Origin: Rhizorhapis sp036570425
GTDB lineage: Bacteria; Pseudomonadota; Alphaproteobacteria; Sphingomonadales; Sphingomonadaceae
Direction: 5' to 3'
DNA: 64,000 bases
Assembly: GCA_036570425.1 (NCBI GenBank)
Contig: DATCYF010000003.1
Span: forward strand, 186,001 to 250,000
Below are positions 59,464 to 64,000 of the stretch, piece by piece. The translations under genes were made by a program, and so were the position numbers. Within the stretch, counting starts at the first letter, position 1; every line of letters starts with the position of its first letter. A model generated the notes under the pieces. It saw only the letters and a list, made by a program, of their open reading frames with translations, had not been told where the DNA came from and made no database searches.

Positions 59464-62012
59464 GCCTCTCCCTTGCCAAAGCCCGCGATGTCCTGATGGG
59501 CGCGCTGTTTGCTGATACAGCTGCGGCTGAGAAGCCGCGGGCGCGCTTCGGCCTCGACATGCTGTCCGACTGGCTCCCGTATCGGGTCTTCGACGAGAGC
59601 GCGGGTCTCTACCGTAACGCCCGCTCGAAAGGTTTCATCCTCGAGGTGACACCGCTGATCGGCGCCGACGAGCGCACCGGCGAAATCCTGGGACAGTTCT
59701 TTTCCGAAGGACTGCCCCAGGGGGCCTGCCTGCAGGTGCTCAATTTCGCGAGCCCGCGGATCGGGCAGATCGTCTCCCCATGGTTCGCGCCGCGCTATGA
59801 ACAAGGCGGGATCTACGAGGCGATCGCGCGGGAGCGGCTTGCCCGCTTCTACGATCTGGTCTGGGAAAGCGGCTCGGCCTTCGCCCCTTTCCATGTGCGG
59901 AGCAGCCGCCTGGTCGTCTCGCTCGGTGTCCCGGAACACACGAATGTCACCGATGCCGAACTTGCCGAATGTCGTGAGTCTCTGCTGGGTCTCATCCATT
60001 CGCTGGGGCTCGATGCGCATCCGCTGCGCCCTTCGGCGCTGATCGGCCTCGTTGACGAGCTGACCTCGCCGACCACGGCGCGTGAGCCCAAGCGCCAGAC
60101 CTGGAACCCGCTCGAGCAGATCGATGTCCAGGCGATCCGTGCCGACATCGAGCTTGAGGTCGAGGACGACCGCATGGTGCTGCGAACGGAGCGGTTCCGC
60201 GAGATGGGCCGCGACAGCGCCGGCAACCCCGAGGTCGGGGTGTGCCTCCCCGATACGTTTGATGTTCGCCATTTTGCCGTGCGCTCGTTTCCCGAGCGCT
60301 GGGCACCGTGGGAGTGCGCGCGGCTGATCGGTGACATGTTTGCCGACAAGCTGCGCTTTCCCTGCCCGACCGCCACCATGCTGTGTCTCGTCTATCCGGA
60401 CCAGGAGGCAGCTTCGGCCCGCGCGGGCTACAAGTTCATGCGCACGACAAGCCTCAGCCAGACCAAGAGCGCGCGCTTCCTCCCCAAGCTTGCCGACCAG
60501 TCGGCCGAGTGGCGCCACGTCCAGAACGAGCTCCAGGCCGGCAAGAAGCTGGTGAAGCTGTTCTACGGGCTGACCAGCTATTCGCCGCTGGGCTCGGGCG
60601 ATGCCCATGAGCGCGTGATCAAGGCGATCTTCAAGGCGGCAGGCTGGGACCTCACCGATGAGCGCTTCCTCCAGCTCCAGGGGCTGGTCGCCGCGTTCCC
60701 CTTGAGCCTCGCCGATGGGCTGGCGGACGACATGCTGCGCCTGAAGCGCATGCGCACGATGCTCTCGACGACCGCCGCCAATATCGCGCCGATGCAGGGC
60801 GAGTACCTTGGCCGCACGGTTCCCCACCTCCTGCTGGTCGGCCGCCGGGGGCAGCCTTTCTGGTGGTCGCCGTTCGAGAACGGGGCTGGCAACCACAACA
60901 TCGCGATTTGCGGCAAGTCCGGGTCGGGCAAGTCGGTGCTGCTCCAGGAGCTGTGTGCGGCCCTGCGCGGTGCGGGTGCCAAAGTCGTGGTCATCGACGA
61001 TGGCCGCTCGTTCGAGCACTCGGTCAAGCTTCAGGGCGGGCGCTTCGTCGAGTTCACGCTTGCTGCGGGCTTCTCGCTCAACCCCTTCTCGATGGTCGAC
61101 GATGCGCGGGCTGAGGCCGACGAGGATTACCGTCTCGACTGCTTTGCCATGATCAAGGCGATCATCGGGCAGATGGCGCGTCATGACGACAAGCCCAGCG
61201 ATACCGAGCGGGGCCTGATCGACCGGGCGGTCACCACGGTCTGGAACACGCTCGGGAGCGGCGGCAGCATCGACGACATCGCGGCAGCGCTCGAAGCTGG
61301 TGGCGGGGAGCTTGGGGCAAACCTGGCGACCGCGATCGCGCCCTATTGCCGGGGCGGCAGCTATGGCGGGTTCTTCTCAGGGAAGGCCAGCTTCGCGCTC
61401 GATGACGATTTCACGGTGTTCGAGATGAGTGACCTCGCGAGCCGCGAGGAGCTTCGAAGCGTCGTTCTTTCGGCGATCATGTTCATGACGGGCCAGGCCA
61501 TGACGCGGACCTCGCGAGCGACCCGCAAGCTGCTGCTGATCGACGAGGCTTGGTCGATGCTGAAGGGCGGCTCGATGGGCGATTTCGTCGAGACCTATGC
61601 CCGCACCGCCCGCAAATACGGGGGCGCGCTCGCAACCGCGACCCAGTCCCTGAATGACTATTACAAGTCGGACGGCGCGCGCGCCGCGCTTGAGAACAGC
61701 GACTGGATGCTGATCTTGCAGCAGAAGGCCGAGACAATCTCGGATTTCCGGCAGAGCGCCCGGCTCGACATGGACGACCGGACCGAGACGCTGATCCGTT
61801 CGCTGAAGCGCTCAGGCGCGGAATATTCCGAGATCTTCATCAAGGGTCCGGAAACCGAAGCGATCGGCCGCCTCGTGCTCGATCCGCTCTCGGCGACGAT
61901 CTTCTCGTCTGACCCGGGCACCTATGCCGCGATCCAGGCGCTCGAGGCGAAGGGCATGCCGCTCGCTGACGCGATCCGCACGGTCGCCGGCCTGGCTCCG
62001 GGAGAGCGCTGA
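59460..62012 (+). CDS. traC: F-type assembly ATPase TraC (VirB4 family)
   Basis: 850 aa from a GTG at 59460. The N-terminal TraC_F domain is followed by Walker A ICGKSGSGKSVLLQEL near residue 484 and Walker B KLLLIDEAWSMLKGGSMGDFVE near 690. Drives pilus assembly. It is unrelated in detail to TrbE at 26454-28910, confirming two separate secretion systems. Its last base starts the next gene. Confidence 0.95.
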   Translation: MSLSLAKARDVLMGALFADTAAAEKPRARFGLDMLSDWLPYRVFDESAGLYRNARSKGFILEVTPLIGADERTGEILGQFFSEGLPQGACLQVLNFASPRIGQIVSPWFAPRYEQGGIYEAIARERLARFYDLVWESGSAFAPFHVRSSRLVVSLGVPEHTNVTDAELAECRESLLGLIHSLGLDAHPLRPSALIGLVDELTSPTTAREPKRQTWNPLEQIDVQAIRADIELEVEDDRMVLRTERFREMGRDSAGNPEVGVCLPDTFDVRHFAVRSFPERWAPWECARLIGDMFADKLRFPCPTATMLCLVYPDQEAASARAGYKFMRTTSLSQTKSARFLPKLADQSAEWRHVQNELQAGKKLVKLFYGLTSYSPLGSGDAHERVIKAIFKAAGWDLTDERFLQLQGLVAAFPLSLADGLADDMLRLKRMRTMLSTTAANIAPMQGEYLGRTVPHLLLVGRRGQPFWWSPFENGAGNHNIAICGKSGSGKSVLLQELCAALRGAGAKVVVIDDGRSFEHSVKLQGGRFVEFTLAAGFSLNPFSMVDDARAEADEDYRLDCFAMIKAIIGQMARHDDKPSDTERGLIDRAVTTVWNTLGSGGSIDDIAAALEAGGGELGANLATAIAPYCRGGSYGGFFSGKASFALDDDFTVFEMSDLASREELRSVVLSAIMFMTGQAMTRTSRATRKLLLIDEAWSMLKGGSMGDFVETYARTARKYGGALATATQSLNDYYKSDGARAALENSDWMLILQQKAETISDFRQSARLDMDDRTETLIRSLKRSGAEYSEIFIKGPETEAIGRLVLDPLSATIFSSDPGTYAAIQALEAKGMPLADAIRTVAGLAPGER

Positions 62013-62398
62013 TGGCCTTCCATCAAACCCCGTTCGACCACATCGGTGTGTGGTCGCCGCCGATGCGGCTCATCCCGTTCCTGCAGGGCACCTGCCTGGT
62101 CCTCATCGAGGCATCGCGCTTTGCGGCCTCGAGCCTGCTCATCGTGCTGGGCTTGCCGCTGTTTGCGTTCCTGTTCCTTGCGGGCTGGGACATGGGACTC
62201 CTGTTCGCGCAGCTCGCCAATCTTGCCGATCACTACCGCGAGGCGGACGCGATCCGCCGGATCGCTTTCTCCCAGGACCTGCAGGGTGCCTTCATCGCCG
62301 CCGTGCTCGGCGTGGTGTTGGTGCGGATCCCGCGCTTCCTGAAGCGCCTCGAAACAGCCCTCGCTCCGGCCGCACCCAAGGAGACTGTCAATGGCTGA
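62012..62398 (+). CDS. Unknown membrane protein within the tra operon
   Basis: 128 aa. Two or three hydrophobic segments (LIPFLQGTCLVLIEASRFAASSLLIVLGLPLFAFLFLAGWDMGLLF; GAFIAAVLGVVLVRI) flank a polar loop LADHYREADAIRRIAFSQDL. I do not recognise a family, and F itself has no obvious counterpart between traC and trbI. It overlaps traC by one base and trbI by 8 bases, so it is an integral operon member. Confidence 0.75.
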   Translation: MAFHQTPFDHIGVWSPPMRLIPFLQGTCLVLIEASRFAASSLLIVLGLPLFAFLFLAGWDMGLLFAQLANLADHYREADAIRRIAFSQDLQGAFIAAVLGVVLVRIPRFLKRLETALAPAAPKETVNG

Positions 62399-62777
62399 CG
62401 TTCGCCAATTACAATCTTTTAATCGCCCGCTGGCGCTCCGGCTTGGCGGGGTTCTACTCACGGTCTGCGCTCTGCTGTGGGGGGCCTGGGTCAGCCGCGA
62501 AGTGGCCCGTCCCCGTGAGCAGATCGTTACGGTGCGCTTGGCTGAGACCATCGCGCGGTTCGTCGATGCTGAAGCCCGCGCGGCCCGAGACCCTGAAGTC
62601 GGGCAGGCCCGCACGCTCGCCTATCTCAAGGCGGCCGAGGCGGCGGTCCAGGACATGGGCAAGAATGGCCGCGTGGTGCTGGTGGCCGAGGCGGTCCTTG
62701 CGGGTGGAGTGCCCGACGCGACTGCCGAACTGGAGCAGCGCATTGCCGCGCGGCTCGGCCGGGAGCCGAAGCCATGA
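62391..62777 (+). CDS. trbI: F-type protein TrbI
   Basis: 128 aa. One N-terminal membrane helix (about 19-35), then a periplasmic segment EQIVTVRLAETIARFVDAEARAARDPE and a long helix. Matches the F TrbI family (pilus retraction), not the VirB10-type TrbI of the P system at 34854. Overlaps its neighbours. Confidence 0.88.
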   Translation: MADVRQLQSFNRPLALRLGGVLLTVCALLWGAWVSREVARPREQIVTVRLAETIARFVDAEARAARDPEVGQARTLAYLKAAEAAVQDMGKNGRVVLVAEAVLAGGVPDATAELEQRIAARLGREPKP

Positions 62778-63292
62778 CCCGCATCGCCCATCTGCTGCGC
62801 GGAGCCCGGCGTCCGCTGCTCCTGACCGGGATCGTTGCCTTGCCATTCGCCTGGGCGCCGCTTGCGGCCTTCAGCGAGGATCATGCCTTCCTGATCAATT
62901 CGAGTCCGAGCCTGCCGAACTGGGCCTTCTGGCTCGACAAGTCGGCGCCGATTGCGCGCGGCAGCCTGATCTTCTTCGAGCCGCCGGGCTCGCCGCTGCT
63001 CGACAAGCATTTCGGCGAAGGGCCGCACCTCTTCGGCAAGCGCGTCCTCGGTCTGCCGGACGATGTTGTCAGCCACGAGGGCGAACAAGTCCTGGTGAAT
63101 GGCCGGGTGGTTGGCAGGCGCCTTGAACAGACCCGCCTCGGGCTCAAGCTAAGCCCGGGTCCGGAAGGGGTGATCCCGCGCGGCTGCTACTATGTCGGAA
63201 GCGACCATCCGCGCGGGTTCGACAGCCGCTACGCCGAGGTAGGTTTTGCCTGCCGCGGGCAGATTCTCGGCAGCGGGAGGGCGATCCTGTGA
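62774..63292 (+). CDS. S26 family peptidase of the tra operon (TraF/TrhF type)
   Basis: 172 aa. One membrane helix (about 15-33); catalytic Ser46 in NSSPSLPNWAFW and Lys89 in LFGKRVLGLPDD; later YYVGSDHPRGFDSRYAEVGF. This is the second conjugative S26 peptidase of the window; the other serves the P-type system. It probably processes TraA. Overlaps trbI and traW by 4 bases each. Confidence 0.92.
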   Translation: MTRIAHLLRGARRPLLLTGIVALPFAWAPLAAFSEDHAFLINSSPSLPNWAFWLDKSAPIARGSLIFFEPPGSPLLDKHFGEGPHLFGKRVLGLPDDVVSHEGEQVLVNGRVVGRRLEQTRLGLKLSPGPEGVIPRGCYYVGSDHPRGFDSRYAEVGFACRGQILGSGRAIL

Positions 63293-63918
63293 AGCGCGCC
63301 CTGTTTGTAACCTGTGCGCTTGTCCTCGCCGTTCCGGCCGATGCGCGGGACTATGGCCAGCAAGGTGCCGTCTTCCCGGTGATCGAACGCGATCTGCTGG
63401 AACAGATCCACACGCGGCTCACTGCCATGGAGAAATCAGGTGAGACCCAGCGGCTCAACCAGGAGCTGAAGCGGCGCACGGCGGCGCGGGTCAACCGGCC
63501 CGAGCCGGTCGCGGGCCTCGTCCGGGCGAGCGCGGCTCGCCGCTGGAGCTTTGATCCGACGATCACGCTCGAGACCGATATCCGGGGCGCCAAGGGCGAG
63601 CTCATCCATGCCCGCGGGACCCGGGTGAACCCGCTCGACAGCGTGCCGCTGCGCAGCGACCTCCTGTTTTTCGATGGCGACGATCCTGACCAGCTCGCCT
63701 GGGCGCTCAGGGTTTCGCCGGGCGCCAAGCTCATCCTGACCAAGGGCGCACCGCTGGAGCTGATGAAGGCGCGGCAGCGGCGCTTTTACTTCGACCAGGA
63801 CGGCAAGCTGATCGCGCATTTCGGGATCAGGGCGCTGCCCGCCCGCGTGCGCCAGAATGGCCGGGTGCTCGAGGTCAGCGAGGTCGCCTTGCCTTCCCGA
63901 CAAGGAGCCCGCCCATGA
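63289..63918 (+). CDS. traW: F-type assembly protein TraW
   Basis: 209 aa. Signal peptide (residues 1-19, VPADA), then YGQQGAVFPVIERDLLEQIHTRLTAMEKSGE, the typical TraW opening, and the C-terminal FFDGDDPDQLAWALRVSPGAKLILTKGAPLELMKARQRRFYFDQDGKL. A periplasmic partner of TraU and TrbC in pilus assembly. Overlaps traU by 4 bases. Confidence 0.93.
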   Translation: MKRALFVTCALVLAVPADARDYGQQGAVFPVIERDLLEQIHTRLTAMEKSGETQRLNQELKRRTAARVNRPEPVAGLVRASAARRWSFDPTITLETDIRGAKGELIHARGTRVNPLDSVPLRSDLLFFDGDDPDQLAWALRVSPGAKLILTKGAPLELMKARQRRFYFDQDGKLIAHFGIRALPARVRQNGRVLEVSEVALPSRQGARP

Positions 63919-64000
63919 AATCGCTTCGTCGCCTCGCTGCGAGCCTGCTTGCAGGCCTCGGGCTGGCGCTGGCCAGTCCTGCCAGCGCCGATGCCGGGCC
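63915..64000 (+). CDS. traU: Start of traU (cut by window edge)
   Basis: Only the first 28 codons are present: an ATG overlapping the traW stop by 4 bases and a signal peptide MKSLRRLAASLLAGLGLALA ending about PASADA. The TraU assignment rests on gene order (traW-traU) and a signal peptide, as no diagnostic domain is inside the window. Confidence 0.65.
   Translation, partial: MKSLRRLAASLLAGLGLALASPASADAG

Noticed and set aside
59205..61184. Long open frame (659 codons) antisense to traV/traC
   Set aside because: Third-position GC bias of traC produces open antisense frames; the sequence shows no domain, and traC on the other strand has clear motifs. The same applies to long antisense frames at 26865-28697, 23126-24337 and 56577-57974.
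1..64000. CRISPR array or rRNA genes
   Set aside because: No regularly spaced repeats and no rRNA-like sequence noticed on reading; repeats found are isolated pairs.

Overview
This window is GC-rich, densely coded alphaproteobacterial DNA. The gene families (DUF3363 relaxase, DUF736, DUF2958, DUF2274, a Trb set, a LuxI-PhyH pair and an F-type tra cluster) point to a sphingomonad such as Novosphingobium, Sphingobium or Sphingopyxis. That placement rests on family recognition alone. Almost everything is accessory: I read most of one integrative and conjugative element (ICE, about 1-44.9 kb) lying next to a second conjugative element (about 45-64 kb) whose F-type transfer cluster runs off the right edge.

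ICE, left part (1-13 kb, mostly minus strand). Transfer and excision genes come first: relaxase (cut by the window edge), a small unknown protein, lytic transglycosylase, TraF-type peptidase, an RdfS-like excisionase, DUF736, a P-loop ATPase, DUF2958 and ArdC. A control block follows that resembles the circuit of the Mesorhizobium symbiosis ICE R7A: a short DUF2285 protein (QseM-like) divergent from an XRE repressor (QseC-like) across a palindromic operator, and a luxR-luxI-phyH operon ending in a fused DUF6499-DUF2285 activator (FseA-like). An 836-bp IS5/IS427-type element sits exactly in the last codon of that activator.

ICE, cargo 1 (11.7-22.1 kb). A GNAT acetyltransferase is followed by a metabolic module: alpha/beta hydrolase, membrane protein, MFS carrier, and a tightly overlapping operon cupin-PEP mutase-like-GST-hydroxyacid dehydrogenase-MocR regulator-SDR, divergent from thioesterase-LysE exporter-GST. 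An identical 18-bp sequence lies in both divergent promoters and is a candidate MocR operator.

ICE, transfer block (22.4-36.4 kb). The P-type secretion system traG, a CopG-type gene, trbB-C-D-E-J-L-F-G-I, DUF2274 and an HTH gene run on the plus strand. An AbiE toxin-antitoxin pair sits on the opposite strand between trbE and trbJ; its toxin gene carries a frameshift.

ICE, cargo 2 and end (36.7-44.9 kb). The most interesting locus is a predicted three-component ABC-ATPase conflict system (ABC-3C): alpha/beta-hydrolase effector, middle component and Rad50-like zinc-hook ATPase, with a PD-(D/E)XK nuclease as a fourth gene behind a 16-bp hairpin. Then come an ECF41 sigma factor with textbook divergent promoters, two carboxymuconolactone-decarboxylase genes (one frameshifted), and a P4-type integrase. 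A 19-bp copy of a tRNA 3' end including CCA lies 180 bp beyond the integrase and is the likely attachment core.

Second element (45-64 kb). It opens with an unknown gene, duplicated 65-bp sequences and two TetR-style palindromes. A TPR-SNase-UvrD helicase operon follows (possible nucleic-acid-processing or defence unit), then three exported proteins including an M48 protease, two small regulators (AlpA-like and XRE-like), and the F-type tra operon traA-L-E-K-B-dsbC-V-C-(unknown)-trbI-traF-W-U. The two secretion systems belong to different classes and are probably two mobile elements side by side at one attachment site.
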